The notes beneath the pieces are model-generated. The model saw only the letters and a program-made list of their open reading frames with translations. It was not told the DNA's origin and ran no database searches. DNA of 64,000 nt from Prosapia bicincta (lineage: Eukaryota > Arthropoda > Insecta > Hemiptera > Cercopidae). Positions 14,701 to 29,700 of the stretch are shown here, piece after piece. Numbering within the stretch: position 1 is the stretch's first letter; each line of letters begins with the position of its first letter. The stretch covers positions 27,766,447-27,830,446 of the forward strand of contig JBAIZL010000007.1 in NCBI GenBank assembly GCA_036971475.1, read 5' to 3'. The position numbers were made by a program, and so were the translations under genes.

Positions 14701-17700
14701 AACCCCAATACTATAGGTAAATAAAAATGCACTAAATAAGTTTATAGAACTTTATATGAAAATTTCTTTGAAGCCCAACTGATCATTTTCTATCAAAATG
14801 ATAAAATAGGCTAAAAAAATAGCCAAACATAACGGAAGCTCGAAATATCAGGTCTCTGAATTTCGAGACTCTACTGTAGTGGTTTTTGATAAGTGTTACC
14901 AATGGTAGTGAAAAAACCCTCAAGATACACTACTCAATAACTCTACATTGTAATTTGGTTTGTGTGCTGCTTACTTTATCCGATGCCTGTCAAATATTTG
15001 GCATTATACAGGCTCGTAGAGCTTTAGGTGCTGGTTAAGTGTCTCCCATGCTCAATTATTAGTTATATAGATGGTGTCAATATATTCTGACTCTAGTACC
15101 TGTTCTTTGATCTGAATTTACTGCGAGGGTAAAGCGATTGTGATGGTAACTGTGCTCCGTTGAAAGGCAGAAAAGACCGACACAGAGTCAGTGCAATGAC
15201 TTTCTTGGCCCCACGTCTTTTTAAATCTTTTTCACTGCAATGTTTGTACTCATGTACTTCAAGCCTAGTGAAATGTGATAGTGTGGCAGTGATAGAAGCC
15301 AACCACACTTTGTGAGATTATCAGTGTGTTCTTTTCCTGTTTTTTTATATAACTTTTCTGTTTGCTCATGTTTGCCTCAGACTGTTGTTTAGTTATTTTA
15401 GGCAGCTTTACAGTAAATACTTTTTGCTAAACATGTTTTACTGCTTAAAAAGTTTGCATATTCAGAGATTTCCTCATGTGACAATCATCAATCATTAGAA
15501 ACTCATTTACCGGCATATTGTCACATTCTTGTGCGTCATCAGTTACCAAAAGTATGAGCAAACATGATAAGTCTCATTGTTGATAATCCAAAAGAGCAAA
15601 ATTGTTAATATCAGTTCCAAATTATTTTTTTTATTTTCAAATTTCTAACCTTAAAAATATGAATATTACACTTTTTTAAAAAACATTTATGGAGTTGATA
15701 TTAATTACACTTTAATATTATTAAGTGTGTGTATCCCCTTAAATAAGACATAAACACTGGCAGTGTTCCATAGTAGTATTGTTTTGAAGTTTGTTGATTA
15801 CAGTTTGTAAAAACATTGATGTTATCAGTACTATGAGTCAGTCTACTAGGAAACACCAGAGTGAAAAGGCTAATGTTATATGTATGGCTGTTATTAGATA
15901 CAGGCAATAATAGAGCAGATATCAACAGATTGCAGACAGAACTGAAACAAATAGGAGTGATATTTGAAACAGTTTGTTGCTGCTGATTGTAAATTATTTT
16001 GTTTAGCTCTATTGAACAATATTTTGAACTTTTTATAGGCCCTATAGACGAGGTCGATCATACAGCTGTTGGCGCTGCCATTACAACAATTACAAGCAAT
16101 CTGCCAGAGATGTCCCGTGGTGTGAGAATGTTGGCAGCCCTGATGGAAGATGGAGATAGTGGGGAGAAACTGTTGGATGCAGCAAGAAAACTATGCACTG
16201 CATTTAGTGATCTGCTGCGTGCTGCTGAACCTGAGACAAAAGAGGTAATATATCAAATACGAAATATAGATTTTCATTTACTGATGATACTTTTGGAATT
16301 ATCTCATATCAATTACTTAGTAGTAATATTCTTAATTTTATCTAAGCCTCTAAGGCACTTCCTCTTTTCTATTACTTTCGAAATCTGAAGTATTTATCTA
16401 TTTTCATAATTTGTTTTGAAAATGTTTTTTTTTACAATAATATTTTTTAGGCAAAATCTTTTCTCTAATTTAAACCTACAAACTTTTTATACTGCAACTT
16501 CATATATAATTTCCACTAGCTGCAGTATACATTATATGTACCTAAATATTAAAATAAAAATTACCTGATGAATTATATAAAATAATAAATTAAATTTAAA
16601 TTTTTGAGTGGAAGAACATATAAGATAAAATACTTATACTTTCTAATTTCATCAGGTAACTAGAAACTGCCTTTATGCATCTTTAATATTTGATTAATTG
16701 TGTTTATTATAATTTACTTTTCATAATTTTAACACTTTCAAGCCTACACACGGGTATAAATCAGCCCATTTAGTTAACGGTAATTGCCTACCCTTGTGTA
16801 TAGCTCGGACTCCCGTATTTATTTCCACAGCAACGTAATTCTCGTGTATTCTCAGTTTTGTCAATATTTTTATTTATATTGGGTATTCTACTTTTACATT
16901 TCTTTACCCTTAGGCCAATAAGAGTTGCTTGTTTCTTTTACGAACAAAAAATTATTTGTTCAAGTGTGGCGACCAAGAGCTATCAGACATTTGTTTGACA
17001 GATGTTAGTTTGGTCAGATAGTGATTGTTTTATTAATGCGAATTGTTTACGTTTCGAGTTTGTTGTTGTTTGCTTTAAATTTTTTCTATCTGTCATTTCG
17101 TTTATTTAATTTGTAGTTTCTGTAATTTTTGTTTATGTTTTGAGTTTTTTATTTTTTGATTTAAAGTATCCTTCAATTTTTTGGTTTATTAAATTTTTAT
17201 TATTAGAGATATTACATTATAGATATAATGGCTTAACACTTTAGGAAGTGATTTAATGCGAGATATGTTGCATTTAGACAAAAACGCAGTGTTAGTGTAA
17301 CCTATCTAGGCCTAGGTACAAGCAACATATCTTTAATTAATGAACTAAATGAAAATATAAATAACCCGATTTTAGAGAGTTTTCTAAATTTTAAAAGAAA
17401 TATGTTATGAAGAAGGTAAAGGAAAATTACATTTTTTTTAGCTCAAGATGATGTACAACATGTAATATTTATTTCCATTCCAATGTAAAATATGTGTAGG
17501 GAATTGCAGTGATGAACAGTGTTCCTATTTTATTTCTTTGACTTTTTTAAACATTTTTCAAAGGATCATAAAACCATCTATATGTAAGTAATCAATTCAT
17601 ATGTATACATTTCCTGAAATCTTGTTTCATTCCCTTTCTAACAATGTACAATTTGTTATAAATATGGTATTTATTATAAGTCAGGAATTGTTTATATTTT

Positions 17701-20700
17701 ACCTTAAACCTTCCAGGCAGATAGAGACAGGCACCTGTAAGTGTTAATTGTAAAACTCATCTTTTATTGTATTTCACAACTTCAAAACTATGATTGTTGG
17801 TTCTACTTTGTATTATATAACATGTCTTTCTCTAAAGGGCTTGCATTTTTGAATACAACAAAAGTACTCTTTCTGGTCTGTATTCAGACCTGATCTTTGG
17901 TTTTAGGCAATGTATATAGCTGTCATGTTTGGTCTCATCTGACCAAATCTTTGTTTATATTGTTACCTTAAGAATATCTGAGAGCTAGTGGTTTCCTCTT
18001 TTGTCATACCAATTGCTTCTTTAAAAAATTATAACTTCTAGTTTCTTCTTTATAAAACACAAAAAAGAATTGATTTGGGATGTCTATTTTATTGATTTTC
18101 AAGTAGTTTTTATTATCAATTTTAATAAAAGAATTTAAACGTTTTAAAACATTGTTGATTAATGTTGTACTTCTTTGAGATGTCCTATAGAATGTGTGTG
18201 ATTTCTTGCAGAAACATTTTTTAAAAGTTATGTTCTAAACTAGGGATTTAATAACACTGTTTTTCTGTTACAGCCTCGTCAAAACCTGTTGAATGCCGCC
18301 AGTCGTGTGGGAGAAGCATCCCACAGGGTTCTCACAACACTTGGTGACGAAGACGAAGAAACACGTGACATTCAAGACACACTGCTAGGATTAGCAAAAG
18401 CTGTAGCTAATACAACAGCAGCATTAGTTTTGCGTGCTAAGAGCGTTGCAGGAACAATGCCTTCAGATCAACTGAATACAGTAATAGCAGCGGCCACTCA
18501 GTGTGCTTTGGCCACATCTCAACTTGTCGCCTGTGCTAAGGTGAATATCAACAACACTTCATAAACATTTATCTTGAGAATTAATTGCCATGCTTTGTTT
18601 ATATTGAATTTATTTACATTAGTCGTAAAATGATTTTGTTGTTAAAATATTTTTGACATACCTCATTTACAAAGTGGTAATTGTATGATTAACATCAGCA
18701 TGAGTTATTCCGCAATAGTGAAAACTAGAATTTAAACCAAGCAATTTATTGTATTTTTTTTAAAAAATCTGTGGCATTGAAAAAATTTTAATAGTTTAAA
18801 TTTTGTAGGCAGTTTTCAATTGCAATATAATTTGGTTACGTTTTTTACATCCAAACAATTTTAGTATCTGATGAGTATCATATGAAAAGATTATATCAAG
18901 AAAAATAGGTGGTTTATTGATTTTAAGTAGAAAGCAGATAAGATTGGCACTTTTTAGATTTTGTACTTTAGAAGATTCAGGTAGATTAGGTAGAAGATTC
19001 AGGGTTGACCCCTGGATCAATCAAAAAAAATATGGCTGATATCACTCTATTAAAAAATTAGTAACTTGCAACGGCTATCCAGAAAGTTACAGATTGCTTC
19101 CTGTCGTGGCAATAAGTAGGGATACTGCTTGCTTATAATCGATAACGTTGTTAACATTTTTGTTTAGAGAAAGATTTGTGTTGCAACCAGTCTGATTTTT
19201 ATTATTTGAAAAAAAAAAATTTACTTTAATTAATTTTGTTTATAATCCACTAGATTTTAGGGACCCCACTTAGTACAAAATTTGTGGTAATCTATCTTTT
19301 TTGCTACAGTTTCTTACGCCAAATTCTGTGAAATTCGTTATTGATTTTCATCGCTAGTTCAACAGTCATAAGGCTAAATGTATAACTGCAGTTCTTCTCG
19401 TAAACATTGTTACAGCTATTTCCTTTAGTATGCAATGCACTCTACCATTCCGGAGATGATGATGACCGCAAATTATCACAAACCAAATTCAAATACTGTT
19501 CAGTATGTACTGGAAGTAGTAACAGTATGATATTAAAATCACCAGTGTTGCATTGCTCATCACCGTGATAGGCCAAAGTGCTTGTCACATTCTGATACAG
19601 TTTATTCCGAACATACAGTTTATGTAAAACTGAAGTTTGACTTTTTTATTATGATGTAACATTAAAATGTATTATTTGTTTTTTAAAAGGTAGTTTTTAT
19701 TATAACAATATTTGTATATAACATCATTTGAACATATAACAAATGTTAGAAAAAATCTTGTGAGTAAAACAGTTTTAAAAATTCATAAAATAAAGAAATT
19801 AATTTGATCTATCTTTCAGTTTTATTTAGCCTTAAAGGTTTTTTAAAGATCTAATTTTGTTTTTAAACCTACTGTATGCCCAGTTTAGGATAAAAGGACC
19901 ATTTTGTATAGAAAAGTGGAAACAAGGCTAAAGTTTTCAATACTGAACTAACTAGTGTTTTATTGAGGATGAAACCCTAAGTGTAATAAGGACATGTAGT
20001 ACATGGGGTATATCTCCCAGTTGGTAGATTGGTGATAGTGTACCCAACAGTGACTACCTAAGACAATTGAAGTGTGCCGGTCATATTAGCAGCAATCATT
20101 AAAAACTGTTTATTGTAGAGATTTAAGATGAGATTAGGGTGGAATTTCCGTGTTCTGATGTTACTATACTATTGATCAAAATATTCAGTAAAACTGGTTG
20201 TGTACTCACTCAGAAACTATCTTGCCCGTCAACAAAGTTAACCGAAGGAGTTCTCGAAATTTTAACTCAATCTTCTACAAATCAGATAATTATCGTCACA
20301 ATCTGGACTAACATTAACAACTGTTTTCATGGCTATGAAAAGTTACACCTGCACCATTATCACGTAACTCATGAACTGAAAGCTTCAGACCGCAAAAAAA
20401 GATGTACAAAATTATAGTTGGTTTCGATCTATGGATATTGTTTTTAATGATGAGGCGTGTTTCAATTTGGATAGCTATCTGAATAGTAAGAGCTGTAGAA
20501 TATTGAGTGCAACAAATCCTCATGCTTTCTATGAATCGGCATTGCACCCACATAAAATTGGTGTTTAGTGTGCAATTCCCTATACCGTATAATAAGCAGT
20601 TATTTTTTGGCAATACTGTAGAGTAGTTTATTAATTTCATACAACAGTTTGTTGCTTGGTTAAATTTCAATGAGCATGAATGTTGGCTTTAACAGGACAA

Positions 20701-23700
20701 CGCTACATGTTATAATGATACGGAATTTTTTAATCATCTGATAGTATAGACAGATTTGTGGCTTCCTAGGTTGCTAGATCTTATATACACATGCTGAATC
20801 TTTTTTGGGGGGATCTTTAAAAGGCGGAGTTTACAAAAAACAATCCTCAAACAATTTATGACTTGAAAGCAAACATATAGAGAGTGTTTTCATTAAAAAT
20901 AGCTGCAAATGTCATTACACAAGTACAAATCTGTATTGAAGTTCAAAACTGGGCGAAGGGAGAAATCACTTTGAACATTTACTGTAAAGTTAACAATAAG
21001 AATAATTTTATGTTTTGCTATTTATTTCATTTGCTATTCATTTGTAAACTGTGAAAATTAAAAATGTATCATGTCACTTTAACATTGGATTCCATCCTTA
21101 GAAAACAGCCTGAATTATATTCATGTTTATATGTTTGTTAGGTTGTAGCATCAACTCTGCACAGCCCTGCCTGTCAGCAACAACTCATGTCTGCCGTCAG
21201 AGAGGTTGCAAGGTCTGTTGAGAGTTTAGTAGCGATTTGCAACGAACACTGCATGGAAGACCATCTTCTGAAAGAGCTGAGTAAAGCGGCCGCTGAAGTT
21301 ACGCGCACTTTGAACCAACTGTTAAATCATATCAAGTTAGTAAAGTTTACTAGAATAAGTTTTAGCATCCCTATAAATATCATTATTTTGCTTCCTTACA
21401 TTTCCCTTTATAAATTAAATTAACAGAATTTTATGTTGAACAAAGACGTGGTTGATACGTGAGTCAAGACACCTTGATTTAATAAAAATTCGGCTACATT
21501 CAGGCCTACAAGTACAATTACGTCTAAAAAAATCACATACAAAAATACAAAATCATAAACATTACATCACAGGATTAAGTTACTAATACTAATAAATTAA
21601 CAAAACAACAACACAGATAATCAAATTAAATAATAAATTAATCACTTAAACATTTATTTATGACTATTCGAACTTTAATGTATAGGTTTTTGATACTTTG
21701 TTTAATGTAAATTATTTCTGCTTTTTGTTTCATAATTGTAGCTGCTTTAGTGTTGTTTATTGTAAATAATAAAAAGCACACTATAAAACATGATTGGCAG
21801 TGATAATAAAAGCTATAAAACAATTAATTGAAATGTGTCAAAAAAAATCCCAAACCTCTCACAATTCACGCAAAAGACAATGTTCCAATAAATTAACATT
21901 GCAAACTCTTAATAGAGTAAAGAACACACAACATGATAATACAAAAACCATTAACGGTTCACAAAACCACATAGAAAAATATAAAATTAATGAGTCATCA
22001 TTCAACCTTACAAAGTGGTTACCTATGTGTGTATACATATATATCACGAATATAACCTGTAAAAATAAATCATTACTAGACATCTGGTGCATCAACAACT
22101 AGAACCCTCAAGAGTTGCTTTATGACTAGAAGACTATAATACTGGCCAATTTATTAGTGTCCTTAACACTAATAGAATTTTTTGCATCTTTATATAGAGC
22201 ATTTCAGTTAAAATTCGTCTTCCGTGTCCAAAATCATTGTGTTGTTGTTTTGTTAATTTGTTAGTATTAATAACTTAAATGTACATTGTAATGTTTATGA
22301 TTTTATATTAATTTTGTATGTGAATTTTTTTAGATGTAAATGTTAGTTCTGTTTATTGTACTTTTAGGCCTGAATGAGGACGACAATTTAGTCATCGAAG
22401 CGCAGCCAAATTTTTAATAAATCAAGGTTTCTTGACACACGTATCAATTGAGTTTTTGTTCAACAAAGATAATTTTAATTATCCAAAGTCACTTTCATCA
22501 TTACATCGTAGATCGCATTCTGATAATAATTGCAATAATAAAAACTTTTGTCGTAGCATGAAGAAAATATTATGCATGACTCTCAAACAGCCGTCTTTTA
22601 TTTCTATTACCAAATCTGTGCAAATTTAACATGAATTTTATAACAATAGTTATAGTTACCTATAACTTAAATAGGTAATCAAATATAACACTGTATAGAG
22701 CCCTATATTAGTTCTGAATACTAGTTGTCCTACATTTGGTAATCAGAATGTAATACTACTAAAACTGTTTACTAAGAAAAACTACTGCTTGTTGATATTT
22801 TCAGCTTATGTGTTTTGCACTTAGTCATTTCATTGTTCGATACAGTGAGTCACTGACATTGAACAATGAACTAAGAGTGAATCATCTATTCCAAAAATAT
22901 TTTGTGTTTTACTGATTATCGATGTTTTTCTTTGGTTAAATATAGAATGATATGAAATCTCAGGGTAACCAACACAATGGGTTTAAAAATATAGGTTCAG
23001 ATTTCGAATAGAAAAGAATTCATGGAAGAATCTAACTTCCATAAAATAATATGCATCAGTTATAACATGCAATTATTGCATGCTTTCAATTCGTGATAGA
23101 TACAAAGAATGTTCTATTTTTTCCACTAACTTATTACAGTATCAATTATATACGTCCTTGCTACTCAAGCGGTACAATTTTAATTTATGGTAATTTCGGC
23201 ATGAAAATATTTTTGCTTGTAAAGAACTAAATATTATATATTTTAGCCAGTTACAATTTATTTATTCATTATTTTGAACCTCATTAATTTTTTTATTTGT
23301 AATCATTATTAGTAAAATCAAATAAAATGTTACTTGCAGCTTGAAATTTGTGTTAGCTCTCATAAACATTGAAATTGAAATGTATACGAAAATTCATTAT
23401 TCATAAAGGTATTTACATAATTTTTATAATTTAAAATTTTATTTCACTGTGATAGTATTTGAAGCACTTTGTCTACATCTAGTGGACTGGGGTTCAGCCG
23501 CAAAGACACATTTAAACAAGATCAGAGCGATCCAATCGGCAGCCCTTCGTTTTTGTCTGGGATATTCTAAGACTACCTGGTGGAATTAGGTGTGATACCC
23601 ATCATGCTCTATACTGACAAACGGATCTGGTCGAAGTTTCTGGCTGTAAAGACTCTCCACCCCGCTCATCTTCTTCACAATACAGGAAATGGTATTAACC

Positions 23701-26700
23701 GAATTAAACAATCCTTCAGTTTAAAAACAAATGTTTTGTCTGCCATATTGCCAAATTCATGGCAGCATATACCTGCTTTTTATCGCAAGTCGCCTACTAC
23801 CTGATCTGGAATAAAAATTACTTTGAAGCTGCCAAGCAGAAGGAGCAAGTAGGACCACCCAGTAGTTCAGAAAACTGAAACGTTGAATTGATACATACCA
23901 GCTATCAATGATCATGTTAGAATTTACACTGATGGCTCACTTAACCAACAAAAGAGAACATCCGAAGCAGGTTTTTTCAACAAATCTACTGATCTGCTTT
24001 TACGTCCCTGCAAACTCGCACTCTAGTATGGACACAGAGCTTCTGGCACTAAATGCTGCGTTGACAAGTTGCTTCGAAACAAAGGAGGGGAAAATATGCA
24101 TATTCACTGACTCCAGATCTGCCCTCCAGGCTCTCTTAAATTCATCCACAGGGGACTACTCCTTTCGCATTGATGAAATAAGAAAATTTGCTAACAACCT
24201 GAAGGATATAGGGAAGGACATAACTCTTCAATGGGTACCCGCGCATTGTGGAATACCAGGAAACAAGAGGGCCGATGAAACAGCTAAAGCAGCGTCCCAT
24301 ATGTACCCAACATTTAAAGCTCCTCATTCACTCATGTATTGTAAAAGCTTGGCAAATAAATACTTTCATAAATGTTAGATTGAATCGTGGAAAGAAGAGG
24401 CCACAGATCATCACCTTTTTCAATTAAGTAAAGTCTACATCTAGTGCAACTTTACAGTGTCACTACACTTACTTTCGCTCTCACAATAAATGGGCCACCT
24501 CGTTTGACCACAGATTTTCCATGTTTATACACTAATACAACACACAACAAACATAAACTACCGACCACCGACACTAAGTAAAAGCTATGCTGAGCGAGAA
24601 ACTCCAGTTGACATAAATATTCATAAAAGGTTCTATATGTCTAGAATATCTGACCGAATGACAAGTTATGGGCTAAATATATCTTCCCTTATCTATGCTG
24701 TAAGTTTTGAGAAGTGATACTAGTCCAGGGGCTCGCCCCCTCCTTTTGTAGTGAAATCCTGTCACGCCCCCTCTTACATTATAAATAAATGGTATAAGCA
24801 TTTGAAAATGAATCAAGTATTATATATATTGAAAAAGGTTTATTTGTTTAGACATTCTTTCACAAGAAACATGATATAACATTTCAAGTTTTAATTTGCA
24901 AGGTAAATTTTAACTGATAAGAGAAAAATCTGATAGTGAGATGCTTGAGCTTGCATTTTTTACACTAGCATGCCTATTTGTAGTTGTATTTTAGTAAGGG
25001 CACAATGCAAGTCATTAGCAACATCAAGTTTATTCCTCTATTATTGAATATTTTTATTTTATCTTATTATTTTCCAAATTGTCTCGCACCTCCCTTGACT
25101 TGCCTTCACACTCTCCCCTTTGGTTTGGGAACCCATGGTCTAGTCTTATGACATATCACTATAAATAAAATCTATTAAAGCAACAAGATGGTTTTTGAAG
25201 CAACAACGTAAATTCATGGTAGGCTTTGCTCGGTAGTGTACTCACTAACAAAACTATGTTGGGGTGAGCTGAACTCGACAGTGATGGGTTAACTTTGTAA
25301 CATTAAAATATAACTTTATTTTATTAATAATTTTATAAAATGTAATGTGTACTTTTTCAATAATTAAAAACAAAATTTATTTTTTAAAATATTTTTCATT
25401 CAAGTTGTGTAATTTGTACAGGTTAAGTAGTCGTGAAAAAGCAAAGGAAAGCATACATGAGAGTTCAGTAGAAACAATTCTGGTAGCGACAGACAAACTT
25501 TTCGCTTCTACTGGGGATGCAGGGGAAATGGTGCGGCAAGCAAGAGTGCTGGGTCAAGCTACTGCCCAGCTTATCCAGTCCATTAAGGTTAGTTTCTTTA
25601 GCTATTGCTACAGCAATGTTAACAAAATAACTATTGGTATAGACCAGCTGACACATATGCGCCGTACGGTCTCTTCTTGGAACAACGTCCCACATATGCG
25701 CGGCTCGGGGTAGTTGAAATGGACTGACAGCTCATATTTGCGACACGGTTTGCATGTTACTTTTATTCCTCTGACAAAATCAGCGTTTTACTTTAACGGC
25801 TTGATGTATTCGTATCTGTCTGTAGACATGTGTCTAACGTTAATGTGTGACATTTGGTCCCTCAGTTATCAAGGTCAATGACATCAAAATAACACTCTTG
25901 TTTATTCCTTCGTGCCACTGAGGTAGTTTTTGTTTAGAATGATCATGTTTTACTGGTATTACTTGGTTTACTCTAAATGACATTAACCACAAAAGTTGTA
26001 AATGTGTCACAAGTGATTGGGTGCATTTCTAAATATTCCGTACTGTGCAGCTCAAATGTAAACATATTTTGTCTCTGTTATAATAATATTTATATTGTCT
26101 TTATTTTTTCACTATGTAAGCAATCTGTCTAGCATGACTGCCCAAGACAAGTTAGTGGCTCTTACGTGTGACGCTCGGTCTACGATAGGATTTTCTTGCT
26201 ATAAGCCATAGCCATTTTCTTGCTCATATATGCACTATCCCAAAAAACACTAAAAACAGCAAAAACAAAAATATGCATTCAACAAACATATATCTTATGT
26301 TTTTATTTATTATATTAATTTATTACAACAACAAAATCACTTTTGGTCTGTAACGAAAATCAGACTCACATTAACGCAGTCTGTGTGGAAAGATCGAATT
26401 CTTACAGCCAGTCTGTTGAGAGAAACCAGACGGCGCATATATGCACCGCTCGGTAGCAAATGTGTTAAAAGCAAGACATCATATTTTCACTATCTTAAAC
26501 AGAAACTTGGAAATACCTCAAGAGTATTAAAATAAGTAATAAGCATAAAAATAGTAGGTTTTTTTAAACAATTTATAGTTAATAAATGTTTTTGTTAGGT
26601 CGAAGCAGAGAAGCAACCGGATTCTGAATTGCAGCGTAAACTCCTTGCCGCTGCCAAAACCTTAGCAGAAGCAACTGCTCGTATGGTCGAAGCCGCAAGG

Positions 26701-29700
26701 CTTTGTGCATCCAACCCTCATGATGCTGCTCATCAGCAACATCTTCGTCATACTGTTGAAGAACTTCGCGCTGCTACTACTCTTGCAGCGACTCCAGCAC
26801 TTCGTAAAAAACTTGTTACTCGTCTTGAGGTAAGACATAACTTTAGTAGTTTACAATTGCCTACTTGATTATTGCACATCAGGCATTTTCTGATATATTT
26901 GGAGTGTTCCTAATAGCATTTATTGTTTTTGCAATAATGCATCATTTAAATAAAATAGTAGAAAACAAATCCACTTGCCTTTTTTTAAATTTAGATGTTT
27001 AGTAATAATTCTAAACCTGTTCAGTTTTCTAGAAACCTTAATGAAGTAATGAAATCATGATTTTTTTTAATAGCATCACATTTGATTAACATTTTAAAAG
27101 TTTTAATAGTAATATTTCCTAACATTAAATCTCATTTAGCAATATAATAATTACTTGCAGTTTATGTGTTGTACATCTTGAGGTTTTTTTAAAATTACAC
27201 ATAACAACATAAAACAATAACAAAAAAATACATAACACTTATATATCAGAACACATCACAAAAAATAGCTTCCTCGTCCGTAAACTTAAATACAAAGTAG
27301 CATTCAGAACATCCAACACAATTAAAAAAACACCTACATAGTTCAAAAACACGCCAGGATAAACATGACAGGACAGGAGTATACAAGAGTACATGCAACA
27401 ACTAGCCCAGCTTTTACATAATTGACAAACAGGGAGAACATTTACCACAAGATACGAAGAACACGTAAAACAGATAAAAAGACACAACCTAATTCAAATT
27501 TCGCCATACACATACAAAACACAATACACTCACAGACTGACATAGACACCAATCTAAAAATCCTACACTACATCAAAAAAAGGCAACAACCTTAACACAG
27601 TAGAAAACTATGAGATATATAAACACCATAAATACTACCCACATTCTAATTGACAAAACACACTCGCAGTCAAATATTATATTTGAGCTCATAATTAACA
27701 ACTACTCTAAAAACAATAACACACCAACACAACACACCTGAGCAACAGCCTTGTCAGTATTTCACAGCATTGAATAAAACGCTGACCTATCATGAAATGT
27801 GTCTGCTGAATAAATCAGTAAGTAGTGGTTTTTTCGCCAAGTAATACAAAAAAGTGTAAATAATAATTATGCTTTACTTTATCAGAATGTAAGTAAATTT
27901 TATAATTAAAATGAAATAATTATTTCATTATCAACTCAAACTTATTGTAATTAACTTCAGTCTTTTTGGATGTGGGTCAAGAACACCCATTATCTCTTCA
28001 TGATTGTATAATTTTGCTATATCTTTTGCTTTTAATTATCTTCTATTTTTGATAGCTCTTCTGCTGGGGTTTTTCTACCTGTTTGCTACACAGAAAAGTT
28101 TTTACTGTCCTATATCTAGACTTATTGCATAACCTTACCAATGAAGTTCTTGCCAGTCTGTTGCATTTGCACTAAAACATTTAATGACAGAAGTTAATAA
28201 TAGTTAACAATTAATACTTGTGTCAGGTGGCTCATTCAAGCTGAAAGTTCAGTTTAAAATATAGTAGATCTGCTCAACTACGGTTTTATGTCAACTAGAT
28301 CCAAAAATAAAAAATTAAGTGTAAATAAAAAAAGTTAGAGTTAACCCCCTTGAAATCCAGGTAATTTATTTTGTTTTTTCTTTTGTTTCCATAAACATGT
28401 AGGCCTATATAAAATTATTGTAACACAACTCTTCAATTACGGAAAAGTTATATTTTGTATTTATAAAAGGAAATTCTTAGTTCTGGCTTATGATTAAGGA
28501 AATTATTTTATGAGTTACATATATTAATATGTAAACAATTACTTATAGTCTAAATGAAATCAGCAGAAGTGGGTTCCATTGTTACCTCAGACTGAAAGTG
28601 CCCAACAATTGCATAATGCTCCACTATAGGAAAGTGTTTACATTGTGTGTGTGTGTGTATGTGTGTGTGTTGCTACATATAGTAGTAAGTAGATTTCAGT
28701 AGCTCCATCTAATCATCGTTAATGATGTACAATCACTTGCAAAAACATTATTAAAACCTTCTCATTATTTTTTTTTACTTCTGTTATTGTCAGATACTGA
28801 CTGATATCTTCATATACATCGGGAGACATTTTATATTATTATAAACACAAATGAAATGTTATTATGAGGTTAATTTCACTTGTTATAGCCAAACATTGAC
28901 CTTAATTAAGATTTTTAAAGAAAAAACTCTGGGTGTTACTCCAGAGAAACATTTATTTACTAATGTAGCGCCAATCACGTCATAAGTAATTATTGAGTAA
29001 CTGAGTGAAAACTAATAACTTACTTGCTGGCGTGTTTCAAAAACAATCGTTTCATTTACGAAGCCAACCTAATCTTGGATTAACATGTAGCAGGTTGGCT
29101 TTGTCAACGAAACAATGTTTTGAAACTCGTCAGCGAGTAAGTTAATAGTTTTCACTCATTTACTTAATAATTACGTATGATTTATTCAGTGAATTCAAGA
29201 TTATTACAACAACCGACTTTAAGTACAATGTGTAAACTTTGAATGATAACTTATCTCCCACAATCAATTAGCTTTTATGTCTACATCTTATGCTGTGTAA
29301 TTGTGGATTAATTCTTTTCAAGTGATGCCTTTTAATATGTTTATAATTATTTTAAACGTTTATAAATACTGTAATCAGGGTGCTGCGAAGCAAGCTGCAA
29401 GTACTGCAACACAGTGTATCGCCGCAGCGCAAAGTGTTGCTCCACACAACACCAACAAAACAGCTCAAGAAGAATTAAATGCTGACTGCAAGAGTTTAGC
29501 TGAACATATTCCTGCTTTGGTGCAAGGCGTGAAAGGCTCAATGGCGCAACCTGACAGTGCAACTGCCCAACTCAATCTTATTAATGCTAGTCACCAGTTC
29601 TTACAGGTAATATGATGCACTGAATTATTATTGTTTAATGTAGACTAACATTGTTACTGAACTTATTTCTTACTTTAAGATTCCAACAAAGTTTATAGTT

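Noticed and set aside
20314..20670. 118-codon minus-strand ORF
   Set aside because: Antisense shadow of the decayed mariner transposase on the + strand; no family match in its own frame.
21794..22102. 102-codon ORF inside the inverted-repeat element
   Set aside because: Low-complexity lysine/asparagine-rich reading with no reverse transcriptase or endonuclease motif.
29301..29378. Upstream methionine extending talin exon 9 as a start
   Set aside because: The extension lies in intron before a good acceptor (gtaatcag), and talin homology begins at 29379. The same holds for apparent ATG starts at 15999, 25345, 37770, 40807 and 48156.
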